Assembly: GCA_964628285.1 (NCBI GenBank)
Contig: CAZVNP010000035.1
Span: 1 to 33,701 of the forward strand
Direction of reading: 5' to 3'
DNA length: 33,701 nt
Origin: JAPLDP01 sp964628285
GTDB lineage: Bacteria > Bacteroidota > Bacteroidia > Bacteroidales > JAGONC01
Position numbers and translations under genes: made by a program. Shown here one piece after another: positions 8,548-17,186 of this stretch. The notes under the pieces are model-generated. The model saw nothing but the letters and a program-made list of their open reading frames with translations. It did no database searches and was not told the DNA's origin. How positions within the stretch are numbered: the stretch's first letter is position 1; each line of letters opens with the position of its first letter.

Positions 8548-8621
8548 GGTGGAAGATGGGATTCGAACCCACGACACCTGGATCCACAGTCCAGTGCTCT
8601 AACCAACTGAGCTACATCCAC
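8548..8621 (-). tRNA. tRNA-His (GTG)
   Basis: The cloverleaf folds on the minus strand: acceptor GTGGATG/CTTCCAC, D-stem GCTC/GAGC, anticodon stem CTGGA/TCCAG with loop CTGTGGA giving anticodon GTG, and T-arm GTGGG TTCGAAT CCCAT. A G at 8622 supplies the G-1 that pairs with C73 (8548), the hallmark of tRNA-His. The acceptor stem has a U6-U67 mismatch. The CCA end is not encoded. Confidence 0.96.
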
Positions 8622-8667
8622 CATTTGGTGATACAAAGGTAATAAAAGTTTTAACAAAATAGTTTAA

Positions 8668-8675
8668 TAACTTTG
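8668..8675 (+). promoter_or_regulatory. -7 box (TAACTTTG) for ABC permease gene
   Basis: Matches TAnnTTTG and lies 22 bp before the TTG start of the permease gene, which supports that non-ATG start. Confidence 0.55.
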
Positions 8676-8697
8676 TCATCTCAATAGTCATCCGCAT

Positions 8698-9924
8698 TTG
8701 TTTCTCCGCAAGAAAAAATACCTAACGTCAGGATCGTTATCCAAACTTGCTTTACACCGGTTGTTACACAACCAGCTGGCTGTTGCTTCCGGCATTATTA
8801 TTTTATTGGCCATTCTCATTTCAATACTGGGCTATCTGATCACGCCCGATTCAACACCCTTTGCCAACGAGCAGTTTCTGGAACTGTCGGCCCGCAAACC
8901 GGGATTCGATGTGACCATGCTGAGGGTTGAAAAAAATGAGAGATATGTAAGGGTGGGGTTCTTACGCAAAATGCTCTTTGGAGCACGGCGGTCTTATACC
9001 TCCTATCCAATAAGCGAATACCATTTTGAAGGTCCCGATATCCTTATCAGGGAATACAGCGGGGTTGCGGGGACCATGCTGCCGTTAAAACGTTTTAATC
9101 TGGCCGATGTGCTGTACCCTCTGGCACCCGATCAGCAGGTCCGTTCCGATGGTCATGATCTTGTTTTCAAAGATATCGAAGGACGGTGGCATAGCGAACC
9201 GGTAGTCTCCATGAGAGACCGTGTGATCCATGACATGATCAGAACCAAACGGTTTATGCTCGGCACGGACCGTTATGGTCGTGATATGCTTAGCGAACTG
9301 ATGATAGGCACCAGGGTCAGCTTGTCGGTGGGATTCATTTCGGTTTTTATTTCACTGCTTATCGGCCTGACCCTGGGATCTTTGGCCGGTTTTTTCAAGG
9401 GACGTGTCGATGATGTCATTGTCTGGTTCATCAATGTAGTATGGTCCATTCCCACCCTCCTGCTGGTCATCGCCATCACGTTTGCTCTGGGCAAGGGATT
9501 CTGGCAGGTCTTCATCGCTGTCGGTCTGACTATGTGGGTTGAAGTAGCCCGTGTGGTACGGGGACAAATACTGAGTATCCGTGAAAAAGAGTACGTCGAA
9601 GCGGGCAGAGCCTTGGGCTTCAGCAATCTGCGCCTCATCGTCCGTCATGTCCTGCCAAATGTCATGGCTCCTGTGATCGTCATCTCAGCCGCTAATTTTG
9701 CTTCGGCTATCCTCATCGAAGCCGGATTAAGCTTCCTGGGCATAGGTGTTCAGCCCCCTATGCCGTCATGGGGTACCATGATCAGGGACAACTACAGCTA
9801 TATCATCCTGCATTCGGCCTATCTGGCGATCCTGCCGGGCGTGGCCATCATGATCATGGTGCTGGCTTTCATGTTGACAGGCAACGCTTTACGGGATGCT
9901 ATGGACGTGAAAACAATCAAATAA
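8698..9924 (+). CDS. DppC/OppC-like ABC transporter permease
   Basis: Inner-membrane permease of the peptide/nickel ABC importer family, 408 aa. The first membrane segment (about residues 30-50, ASGIIILLAILISILGYLI) is followed by an extra-cytoplasmic insertion of roughly 125 residues, then the BPD_transp_1 core starting near FMLGTDRYGRDMLSEL, with the EAA loop EYVEAGRALGFSNLRLIVRH (about residue 298 on) that contacts the ATPase. E. coli DppC is about 300 aa, so the insertion explains the extra length. The start is a TTG: no ATG occurs in frame between the upstream stop (8668) and the first membrane segment. No DppB, ATPase or binding-protein gene is adjacent, so partners must lie elsewhere. 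Substrate unknown. Confidence 0.88.
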   Translation: MFLRKKKYLTSGSLSKLALHRLLHNQLAVASGIIILLAILISILGYLITPDSTPFANEQFLELSARKPGFDVTMLRVEKNERYVRVGFLRKMLFGARRSYTSYPISEYHFEGPDILIREYSGVAGTMLPLKRFNLADVLYPLAPDQQVRSDGHDLVFKDIEGRWHSEPVVSMRDRVIHDMIRTKRFMLGTDRYGRDMLSELMIGTRVSLSVGFISVFISLLIGLTLGSLAGFFKGRVDDVIVWFINVVWSIPTLLLVIAITFALGKGFWQVFIAVGLTMWVEVARVVRGQILSIREKEYVEAGRALGFSNLRLIVRHVLPNVMAPVIVISAANFASAILIEAGLSFLGIGVQPPMPSWGTMIRDNYSYIILHSAYLAILPGVAIMIMVLAFMLTGNALRDAMDVKTIK

Positions 9925-10003
9925 CTGCTGCCCTGATGATAAAATCAAAAGGAGATGTTGAAATTTGAATGTATTTTTTAAAAAATTTTTCTTCGATTAT
10001 TAT

Positions 10004-10011
10004 TATTTTTG
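10004..10011 (+). promoter_or_regulatory. -7 box (TATTTTTG) for PKD-domain protein gene
   Basis: Matches TAnnTTTG, 25 bp before the GTG start at 10037. It places the transcription start downstream of the alternative TTG at 9965, which argues against that start. Confidence 0.5.
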
Positions 10012-10036
10012 TAAGGATTCTCAATCGGAGGTTGCC

Positions 10037-13000
10037 GTGAAAAAAATTTATTTTCTGTTCCTGATCCAGATCTTTTTGCTGAGCCACTCCATGGCCCAGC
10101 AAAAAGAAGCCAATACCTGGATTTTCGGGAAATATGTCGGCCTGAATTTTAACACCACGCCGCCAACACCTATCACCAATAGCGCCATGCTGACCTACGA
10201 AGGATGCGCGACCATATCCGACAGTGACGGTAACCTGTTATTTTACACCGACGGCGTAACGGTCTGGAATAAAAATAATGTGGAGATGATGAACGGTCAG
10301 AACCTGGGTGGTCACATGTCATCGACACAGTCGGCCATCATTGTACCCCTGCCTTTATCAACCAATATCTATTACATTTTTACCGTGCCATACCAGGGTG
10401 ATCCGGTAGGGCTTGAATATTCCATCGTCGATATGAATGAAGCCGGTGGATTAGGTAAAGTCATTCAGAAAAATATCGGTCTGGTCGCACCCGTGGACGA
10501 AAAAGTCACGGCCATGAAAGCCAGTAACAATGAAGACATCTGGGTTATCACCCATAAATGGGAAAAGACCGTGATCAATCCCAATCCGCCTTATGATACG
10601 ACCTACATACCGTCCAATGAATTTGTCGCCTTTAAAGTTACGGCCGACGGGATAGATACCGCCAACGAAGTTCATTCGTTTGTGGGGCTGTACCACGGAG
10701 GTAACCATTACAACACACAGGGTTACCTGAAGGGCTCCCCCGACGGGCAGAAACTCGCACTGGCCATAGAATTCAGCAACCTGTACCAGTTGTTTGACTT
10801 TAACAATGAAACGGGTGTGATCTCCAACCCCGTCACGTTATCTCCATTTAAGAAAGCCTATGGCGTCGAATTCTCACCTAACTCCAGAATCCTTTACGTC
10901 ACCGAGGAAGACGCCACCGACCTGCACAAGATGCATATTTACCAGTTTGATGCTTATGCGGGTGACTCAGCCAGCATTGTCGAATCAAAGACATACATAG
11001 GCTATGCCACCAACATGCCGACGGCTCTCGACGGCCGCGGAGCCCTGCAAGTGGGCCCCGACCAGAAAATTTACGTTGCCCGTAATGATGCCGGATGGCT
11101 CGGGGTGGTAAATAATCCAAACATCTTCGGCGATGAATGTAATTTCATGAATGACGGCATATTGTTATGGAACGGAACGGCACATGTCAGTAAAATGGGC
11201 CTGCCGACATTTATCCAGTCCTATTTTGCCCCTCCCACTTTTCAATACACCGGTGTGTGCTTCGGTGACGTCACCCAATTCACCATCACCTCCGACATCA
11301 CGGGTTACGTGAGCGTCGAATGGCAATTCGGTGACGGAGGCACCTCCACCCAGTTGAATCCCTCACACCAGTATCTAAATCCGGGTGAATACATCGTCAC
11401 ACTCCTTGTCCATTATGAGACAACCAGCAATACGGCCGAGGAGACCATCGAAATCCTGACCTCTCCCATTGCCAAGTTCACCTATAATCCTTACTGCTAT
11501 GGTACACCTACCCAATTTCATGATAATTCAAATCCCATCGCCGGTTCAATTGTGGATTGGCAATGGGATTTTGGCGACGGCACGGCAGCCATTCAGAATC
11601 CCTTGCACACTTTCGCCACTCCGGGCGTTCATAATGTGTACCTGACGGTCACCACCGACAATGGATGCGTTGGCGACACGGTGCAGACCGTCAATCAGAT
11701 CCAGCCTCCGGGTGCCTCGACCAAACCAACAGGTCCAACGGAGATATGCGAAAACAGCAGCAATTCATCTTATCAGACTTCCGGCGGGACAGGAGCCGTG
11801 GCCTATAACTGGCATCTCTCTCCCTCCAATGCCGGAACCATCTCAGGCACCTCCACCGTCGGGACGGTGGATTGGAATAACACCTTCTCGGGCACGGCGA
11901 CAGTTACGGTCACCACCGTCAACACCTGCAACGAGGAAGGCCCCACCTCCGATCCCCTGGAGATCACCGTTGATCCTCTTCCTGAAGTTTTTGCAGGCAC
12001 CGACATCAATCTGCTGTACAATACCTCCACGACCATCTCCGATGCCACCGCCAGCGGTGCTGAGCCTCTCACCTATGACTGGTCACCACCCGATTCGCTG
12101 ATCGATCCCCATGTCCCCAATCCGACTACCATTGCCCTGAGAGCCTCCACGCTCTTTACCCTGACGGTCACTGACGGCAACACATGCGTTAACTCCGACG
12201 ATGTTCTGGTGCATGTATATGGCGGGCCTCTGGGTGTCTCGGCCTGGGCTGACCCTCCGGCCATCTGCCTGGGCGATAACTCACAGTTGGACTGCCTCCC
12301 TTCTGGCGGATCGGAGGAATATTCATATTACTGGAGTTCAAATCCGCCGGGATTCAATGCCACAATACAAAATCCCACGGTCTCACCCGATGTNNNNNNN
12401 NNNNNNNNNNNNNNNNNNNNNNNNNNNNNNNNNNNNNNNNNNNNNNNNNNNNNNNNNNNNNNNNNNNNNNNNNNNNNNNNNNNNNNNNNNNNNTTATATC
12501 AATCCCAGGTTTTTAATCTGATTGTTACGGATGATTTCGGATGTGTCAATTCAGATGAGGTGGCTGTCACGGTTTCATCTGAGTATTTGCAGGTTTTCGC
12601 TTATCCCGAGGATTCCGCCCTCTGTTATGGGTACACCACCCAACTGCATGCCATTCCCACCGGCGGATCATGGCACTATACCATCTATCAGTGGGAACCC
12701 GATACTCTTGTCGTGTATCCCGATTCAGCCAATACAATGATAACACCGTTATATGACACCACGATGTACATCGTCCGTGTTTATGACGGATACAACTGGA
12801 CACAAGACACCGTGACGGTCATGATGAATCCCTTGCCTGACATCAACCTTATGCCTGACGGTTATCCTGTCTTAAATAAAGATACGATCATCGCCTGTGT
12901 TTATGACACCATCTATCTGACGGCCGGCAACCCGGGCATGGACTATCTATGGTCCGATTATTCGACCGGTGACAGTCTCAAAATAACAACCACCGGTCTC

Positions 13001-13375
13001 ATCTGGGACGTACAGACCGCCTGGCTTAAAGTCACCAACCCACAGACACTCTGCTATGACTCCGATACTCTCACTGTCATTTTCAGCTTTAGCGAATGCA
13101 GCGGCATTGATGAAAACAGCAAAGACAGCTTTGTGACCATTTATCCCAATCCCACCCGTGGCGAGTTTTATGTGCATTTTAAAGGTCTCACCGGGACATT
13201 CCTCATCTCATTGTACGATATCAAAGGCCGGCTTCTGTCAAAAGATCAGTTTCAGGTGACAGCGGCTGACAACTCATCCAGGAGAATGGATATTTCTTCC
13301 CTTCCTAAAGGGATTTACATGCTCAGGATTCTGAACGATAAATTTGTTTACAATACCAAGATCATCCTTCACTGA
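10037..13375 (+). CDS. Large secreted PKD-domain protein with T9SS sorting domain (interrupted by assembly gap)
   Basis: Predicted surface or secreted protein of about 1112 aa plus whatever the gap hides. The GTG start is preferred because GGAGG lies five bases upstream and the product opens with a signal peptide (MKKIYFLFLIQIFLLSHSMAQQ). Residues ~30-395 resemble the propeller-like N-terminal region of Bacteroidota PKD proteins (NTWIFGKYVGLNF, ISDSDGNLLFYTDG). Two PKD domains follow, with WQFGDGG (about 429) and WQWDFGDGT (about 507), then Ig-like repeats rich in CLGDNSQL / CYGYTTQL motifs. The end has IYPNPTRGEF, a YDIKGRLLS strand and NTKIILH, a T9SS sorting signal. The reading frame is open on both sides of the 100-N run and the repeat type matches, so it is one gene, but its true length is unknown. 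Role likely adhesion or surface structure; inferred only. Confidence 0.85.
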   Translation: MKKIYFLFLIQIFLLSHSMAQQKEANTWIFGKYVGLNFNTTPPTPITNSAMLTYEGCATISDSDGNLLFYTDGVTVWNKNNVEMMNGQNLGGHMSSTQSAIIVPLPLSTNIYYIFTVPYQGDPVGLEYSIVDMNEAGGLGKVIQKNIGLVAPVDEKVTAMKASNNEDIWVITHKWEKTVINPNPPYDTTYIPSNEFVAFKVTADGIDTANEVHSFVGLYHGGNHYNTQGYLKGSPDGQKLALAIEFSNLYQLFDFNNETGVISNPVTLSPFKKAYGVEFSPNSRILYVTEEDATDLHKMHIYQFDAYAGDSASIVESKTYIGYATNMPTALDGRGALQVGPDQKIYVARNDAGWLGVVNNPNIFGDECNFMNDGILLWNGTAHVSKMGLPTFIQSYFAPPTFQYTGVCFGDVTQFTITSDITGYVSVEWQFGDGGTSTQLNPSHQYLNPGEYIVTLLVHYETTSNTAEETIEILTSPIAKFTYNPYCYGTPTQFHDNSNPIAGSIVDWQWDFGDGTAAIQNPLHTFATPGVHNVYLTVTTDNGCVGDTVQTVNQIQPPGASTKPTGPTEICENSSNSSYQTSGGTGAVAYNWHLSPSNAGTISGTSTVGTVDWNNTFSGTATVTVTTVNTCNEEGPTSDPLEITVDPLPEVFAGTDINLLYNTSTTISDATASGAEPLTYDWSPPDSLIDPHVPNPTTIALRASTLFTLTVTDGNTCVNSDDVLVHVYGGPLGVSAWADPPAICLGDNSQLDCLPSGGSEEYSYYWSSNPPGFNATIQNPTVSPDXXXXXXXXXXXXXXXXXXXXXXXXXXXXXXXXXXLYQSQVFNLIVTDDFGCVNSDEVAVTVSSEYLQVFAYPEDSALCYGYTTQLHAIPTGGSWHYTIYQWEPDTLVVYPDSANTMITPLYDTTMYIVRVYDGYNWTQDTVTVMMNPLPDINLMPDGYPVLNKDTIIACVYDTIYLTAGNPGMDYLWSDYSTGDSLKITTTGLIWDVQTAWLKVTNPQTLCYDSDTLTVIFSFSECSGIDENSKDSFVTIYPNPTRGEFYVHFKGLTGTFLISLYDIKGRLLSKDQFQVTAADNSSRRMDISSLPKGIYMLRILNDKFVYNTKIILH
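12394..12493. other. Assembly gap (100 N)
   Basis: Exactly 100 undetermined bases, the usual placeholder for a scaffold gap of unknown size. It falls within the Ig-like repeat region of the PKD protein, where similar repeats could break an assembly. Confidence 0.99.
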
Positions 13376-13382
13376 GGGTTCA

Positions 13383-14849
13383 TTATCTGAATTCCATTCC
13401 TTTACAGGCATACTTCTTTTTGAAGGTCAGACATCTGCCTTTGATGAAGTTCAACTTCAGTGACGCATAGAAATCCAGGCCTGTAAAATCGGTCAGATTA
13501 AAAAAAGCCAGCACTTTATCGCTGCCCACGGTCAGGTTCCAAAAGCGCAGCGAAAAACCAATCCGGGGATATTTCAGGTCATACAGTATCAGCGGCAGGT
13601 TCATGCCAAAGAAATGCGACTCAAAACGGGCTGTGACCGCTAACAGAGGAGGCCGTACGATCTGTGCCGGTGCGACACGCAACGGATAGATGAACGTCGC
13701 ATTGAAATACATCCGCCCGTAGTAGCGGTAATCGGCCTGTACACTCACTGCCGTGGGAAGGAAAACGGTTACCCTGTCACTGACAAGGGAACGAGTGGAA
13801 TCACCATCATAAAAACGCCCGCTCAATTCGTGGAAGAGACCATCGACGGAGGTATAGGTGAATTCATTAAAATGTTCCCAATAATAGTTGACGTCCCTGA
13901 AGAGATGTTTCTGGGCATGGTCGGTGAATCTGATCCACCCCAGGTCAATGACCGACAGGCCGATACGAAAAAGATAATCGGAATATACCTGCGAGCAAAG
14001 GCTATAAAACGGTTTGATGGGAAGATCCTTTGATTTCTTCTGAAATGTCACACCGATATCGAATGATATACCCCGTCCCTTTATCAGAGGCGGACGGAAT
14101 GGAAAATCGTTGTTCCGATAGTCCATGTCCAGGGCAAAACCGGCTTCTCCGTTCAGCCGGCGTATATCCAGGGTACTGTCGTTGAGCACCATATAATTCA
14201 TGTCGTCGGCTTTGAAATAAGCGCCTGAATAACCAAACAAACGTTTAACGGTAAGGCCTCCTGTCCAAAGATACTTGCTGCGCTTAGCAATGATGCATGA
14301 ATAACTGAGACCGGTTTCACCCCACACCAGGGTGGCACCTGTGACATTGGCAGCTGAATAATTGATGTTTTGCTGTGGGACGAAATTCAATCCCTCGTAA
14401 ATAAAATTGGCCAGATGATAAGGTATGCGCCGTAATGAGGTGACAGCACGCAAAGCCGTCTGAAAGGCAAAAGCATGGCGTCCCCTAACCATCATGGCTG
14501 AAGGGCCGATGAGGCGCAGATTCTCATACAAGTAATGATTGATCTTGTCCCAGTAATGATCCAAGGGCATGGACGATTCACTGTACGAAGGTAATTGAGG
14601 CTGTTTGCGGAAAAATTCGAGGAATTTATAATCCTCTTTGTGTATATAAAGATAACTGTTGTCGATGAAGCTATTGAAGGTGAACAGGTTGATGTCGAGA
14701 TACAGTTTTGAATTCACCAATTGGGCCGGATTGATCAATATACCATCGACTTCGGCGACATTGCTGTTGACCAGCCCGAGCATCTCCTGTGCCCGGCATA
14801 CACCGGAGAAAGCAATCACCACATGCCACATTAATAATAAACGTTTCAT
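13383..14849 (-). CDS. DUF5723 family protein (predicted outer-membrane beta-barrel)
   Basis: About 488 aa. The start MKRLLLMWHVVIAFSGVCRAQ is chosen because it opens a signal peptide; upstream in-frame codons extend the frame by 41 residues without signal-like character. The mature N-terminus (MLGLVNSNVAEVDGILINPAQLVNSKLYLDINLF) is the typical opening of DUF5723 proteins, which resemble the PorV/FadL-like barrels of Bacteroidota, and the rest alternates aromatic and polar residues as in beta-strands (for example YRYYGRMYFNATFIYPLR). The gene converges with the PKD protein gene (8 bp between stops) and is divergent from the membrane-protein gene at 14988. Function unknown. Confidence 0.75.
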   Translation of the reverse strand: MKRLLLMWHVVIAFSGVCRAQEMLGLVNSNVAEVDGILINPAQLVNSKLYLDINLFTFNSFIDNSYLYIHKEDYKFLEFFRKQPQLPSYSESSMPLDHYWDKINHYLYENLRLIGPSAMMVRGRHAFAFQTALRAVTSLRRIPYHLANFIYEGLNFVPQQNINYSAANVTGATLVWGETGLSYSCIIAKRSKYLWTGGLTVKRLFGYSGAYFKADDMNYMVLNDSTLDIRRLNGEAGFALDMDYRNNDFPFRPPLIKGRGISFDIGVTFQKKSKDLPIKPFYSLCSQVYSDYLFRIGLSVIDLGWIRFTDHAQKHLFRDVNYYWEHFNEFTYTSVDGLFHELSGRFYDGDSTRSLVSDRVTVFLPTAVSVQADYRYYGRMYFNATFIYPLRVAPAQIVRPPLLAVTARFESHFFGMNLPLILYDLKYPRIGFSLRFWNLTVGSDKVLAFFNLTDFTGLDFYASLKLNFIKGRCLTFKKKYACKGMEFR

Positions 14850-14959
14850 CACAGTAATTAAAGGCATAGCCATCGTTTGGGACGGCCAATATAATAACCT
14901 TTTACGAGAATGAACGAATAAAATGACTTTTAAATTCCATCTAAATAATTCTTCTTTTG

Positions 14960-14967
14960 TAGTTTTG
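14960..14967 (+). promoter_or_regulatory. -7 box (TAGTTTTG) for membrane protein/rhomboid operon
   Basis: Matches TAnnTTTG, 20 bp before the ATG at 14988. It would drive the membrane-protein gene and, through a 23-bp gap, the rhomboid gene. Confidence 0.55.
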
Positions 14968-14987
14968 CACATTCAAATTTTCCGGTA

Positions 14988-15797
14988 ATGCATTTCAGAG
15001 ACCGATCGCTGTGGCTGTGGATTTTCAGCTTTGTTTTGACTGTTGTGATAGCTTACTATCAGCATTCGACGGGACCTACTTATCCTGTAAAATCACGGAT
15101 AAAAATAAACGGGACCACCATACGTAACGAATTGATCCGGACATGGGCGGGTCCAGGCGATGCCGACATTGACATTTTAATACCGGGCGACAGCATCAGG
15201 GGATTCATTATGTACAAACGGTATAAAAGCAATGATGCCTGGACCGAAGAGGCCATGCAGCGCGAAGGGGACCGGCTGGTTGCCTCCCTGCCTCACCAGC
15301 CGCCGGCAGGGAAGATCATCTATCACGTGTATATCGAAAAGAACAACACACGTGTCCCTCTGACCGCCGAACCGGTCATCATCCGTTTCAGGGGCGATGT
15401 ACCGGCGTACATCATGGTGCCGCATGTCATTATTATTTTTCTGGCCATGCTCTTCTCCACACGTGCCGGAGCGGAAGCCATTTTCAAGGGTCCACGGGTT
15501 TTCCTGTATACCAAATGGACCATACTCTTCCTGTTCGTCGGCGGGCTTATCCTGGGGCCCATCGTTCAGAAATATTCCTTCGGTGCTTTTTGGACAGGAT
15601 GGCCTTTCGGGCATGACCTGACGGATAATAAAACCCTCGTATCATTTATCCTTTGGGTCATTGCCTATTTTGTCTTACGTAAACACCGGGAACGGACAGG
15701 TTGGGCTATCGCAGCCTCCATCGTGCTACTGCTCATCTTTTTCATCCCCCACAGCACTCTGGGATCCGAACTCAACTATGCTGAACAGCAACCTTAG
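14988..15797 (+). CDS. Membrane protein of unknown function
   Basis: I do not recognise a named family. The 269-aa product has one N-terminal membrane segment (WLWIFSFVLTVVIAYY), then about 110 residues of extra-cytoplasmic, beta-rich sequence (IKINGTTIRNELIRTW ... YHVYIEKNNTRVPL, ending in VIIRFRGDVP) that reads like an Ig-like or beta-sandwich fold, followed by four further hydrophobic segments: MVPHVIIIFLAMLF, WTILFLFVGGLILGPIV, LVSFILWVIAYFVL and AIAASIVLLLIFFIP. It lies 23 bp upstream of a rhomboid protease gene on the same strand, so the two are probably co-transcribed. A link such as substrate and protease is possible but only suggested by position. Confidence 0.8.
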   Translation: MHFRDRSLWLWIFSFVLTVVIAYYQHSTGPTYPVKSRIKINGTTIRNELIRTWAGPGDADIDILIPGDSIRGFIMYKRYKSNDAWTEEAMQREGDRLVASLPHQPPAGKIIYHVYIEKNNTRVPLTAEPVIIRFRGDVPAYIMVPHVIIIFLAMLFSTRAGAEAIFKGPRVFLYTKWTILFLFVGGLILGPIVQKYSFGAFWTGWPFGHDLTDNKTLVSFILWVIAYFVLRKHRERTGWAIAASIVLLLIFFIPHSTLGSELNYAEQQP

Positions 15798-15820
15798 TGC
15801 TTGCATAACTGAACCGTATC

Positions 15821-16435
15821 ATGACCTATCTGTTTATCATCATCACTGTTTTAATCTCAATCGTCGCATTCTTCAATAAACCGCTGTTTTACAGGATGCA
15901 ATTCAATCCTTACGCCATACGTCACCGGAACGAATGGTTCCGCTTCGTCACCTACGGTCTGATACACGTCAACTGGATACACCTGCTTATCAACATGTTT
16001 GTTCTGCTCTCCTTTGGTCTTTTTGTCGAGAGCAGCTACAGGGAATACTTTGAATCCAAGGGGTCTTTATACTATGTTCTCCTGTATGCCGGAGGGATCA
16101 TTTTTTCCGTTCTTTACGATTACGGGAAACACCGGAATGACGAATATTACAATGCGGTAGGCGCTTCAGGGGCCGTATCCGCCATAGTTTTTACATACAT
16201 TCTGTTCAATCCTGCCGGCAAGCTCTATCTCTATTTTATACCCATAGGCATTCCTGCCGTCATTTTCGGTGCCATCTACTTAGTTTATTCAGCGTATATG
16301 GCACGACGGGGTTCGGATCATGTGGGACACTATGCCCATTTCTGGGGAGCTGTTTTTGGCATAGTCTTCACCATCCTTTTAAAACCGGCTATACTGGTGA
16401 ACTTCTACCATCAAATTGCGGGGATGATAAGGTAA
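15821..16435 (+). CDS. Rhomboid family intramembrane serine protease
   Basis: A 204-aa polytopic membrane protein of compact bacterial rhomboid size. The serine motif is GASGAVSA (S116) in one membrane helix, and the partner histidine is in GHYAHFWGAVFG (H173) in the last conserved helix, giving the Ser-His dyad. The HVNWIHLLINMF segment corresponds to the family's HxxxxHxxxN helix that helps form the oxyanion site. All catalytic residues are therefore present and the enzyme should be active, cleaving membrane proteins within or next to their transmembrane segments. It is preceded by a membrane protein of unknown function in the same operon. Substrate unknown. Confidence 0.93.
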   Translation: MTYLFIIITVLISIVAFFNKPLFYRMQFNPYAIRHRNEWFRFVTYGLIHVNWIHLLINMFVLLSFGLFVESSYREYFESKGSLYYVLLYAGGIIFSVLYDYGKHRNDEYYNAVGASGAVSAIVFTYILFNPAGKLYLYFIPIGIPAVIFGAIYLVYSAYMARRGSDHVGHYAHFWGAVFGIVFTILLKPAILVNFYHQIAGMIR

Positions 16436-16449
16436 GGATATCGTAACAT

Positions 16450-17019
16450 TTAATTCATCGAAGGGTCAAGGGGATAATTGGCCCAAATGGCATAATCATC
16501 ACCGAATTTCCGGATGAGATTACCCCACATCTTCCTGGGATTGGAACGGATGATGGTTTCGGCGGTTATTTTTGATACCACCCACGAGTTCTCTTTGAGT
16601 TCCCGTTCAAGCTGATGCGAAGACCATCCCGCATAACCGACAAAAAAACGGATATCGTTCGTAGTGAGCTGATTCAGGATCATCATCTCTTTAATAACTT
16701 GAATATCACCTCCCCAGTAAAGGCCATTCATGATCTTCAGGCTGCCCTGTACCACGTCGCCAAGGGTATGAATAAAGAAGATACTGTCGGTTTTCACTGG
16801 GCCACCCAGATAAAGAGGGGCATCAAAGGGAGGAAAATCACGGGTTACCTCGTTTAATGTCACGTCCACCGGCTTGTTCACAATCAGGCCAAAGGAACCT
16901 TCTTCGTTATGCTCTGCCAGCAGAACAACGGATTGTCTGAAAAAAAAATCCTGCAGGACGGGATCCGAGATCAGTATCTGCCCTTGTGATGGTTTAATAT
17001 TTCTTCCGGACGATGGCAT
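16450..17019 (-). CDS. YqgE/AlgH family protein
   Basis: A 189-aa cytoplasmic protein of the UPF0301 family. Recognisable segments are GQILISDPVLQDFFFRQSVV near the N-terminus, GSFGLIVNKP, LYLGGPV, FIHTLGD and the FVGYAGWSSHQLERELKENS block, in the usual family order and length. The ATG at 17019 gives a family-typical N-terminus. The family is widespread and conserved, but its biochemical role is not established; AlgH was named for an effect on alginate gene expression in Pseudomonas. The gene converges with the rhomboid gene (14 bp apart) and is divergent from murL. Confidence 0.93.
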   Translation of the reverse strand: MPSSGRNIKPSQGQILISDPVLQDFFFRQSVVLLAEHNEEGSFGLIVNKPVDVTLNEVTRDFPPFDAPLYLGGPVKTDSIFFIHTLGDVVQGSLKIMNGLYWGGDIQVIKEMMILNQLTTNDIRFFVGYAGWSSHQLERELKENSWVVSKITAETIIRSNPRKMWGNLIRKFGDDYAIWANYPLDPSMN

Positions 17020-17137
17020 CTGAATCAGATTACGATATCTGTTTCCCTGACATTGTGCGCCTTTACCTTCTGTAAAAATAATAAAACGTTGCGTTAAAAA
17101 AAAATATTTTACTGAAAGCTGTAACAGGGTAATTTCC

Positions 17138-17145
17138 TACATTTG
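17138..17145 (+). promoter_or_regulatory. -7 box (TACATTTG) for murL-murD2 operon
   Basis: Matches TAnnTTTG, 41 bp before the murL ATG, in the 167-bp space shared with the divergent yqgE-like gene. Confidence 0.5.
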
Positions 17146-17186
17146 AGCGCCAAAAGCCGGAGGGCTCAATTTTTATTCCACCCGTT

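Noticed and set aside
8417..8602. Short plus-strand frame running through the riboswitch edge and tRNA-His
   Set aside because: It reads the antisense of the tRNA and of the riboswitch; the typical antisense-tRNA peptide (DGIRTHDTWIHSPVL) is a known annotation artefact.
9965..10036. Upstream TTG as the start of the PKD protein
   Set aside because: The added 24 residues are Phe/Lys/Tyr-rich, the promoter box at 10004-10011 lies inside them, and GGAGG plus a signal peptide favour the GTG at 10037.
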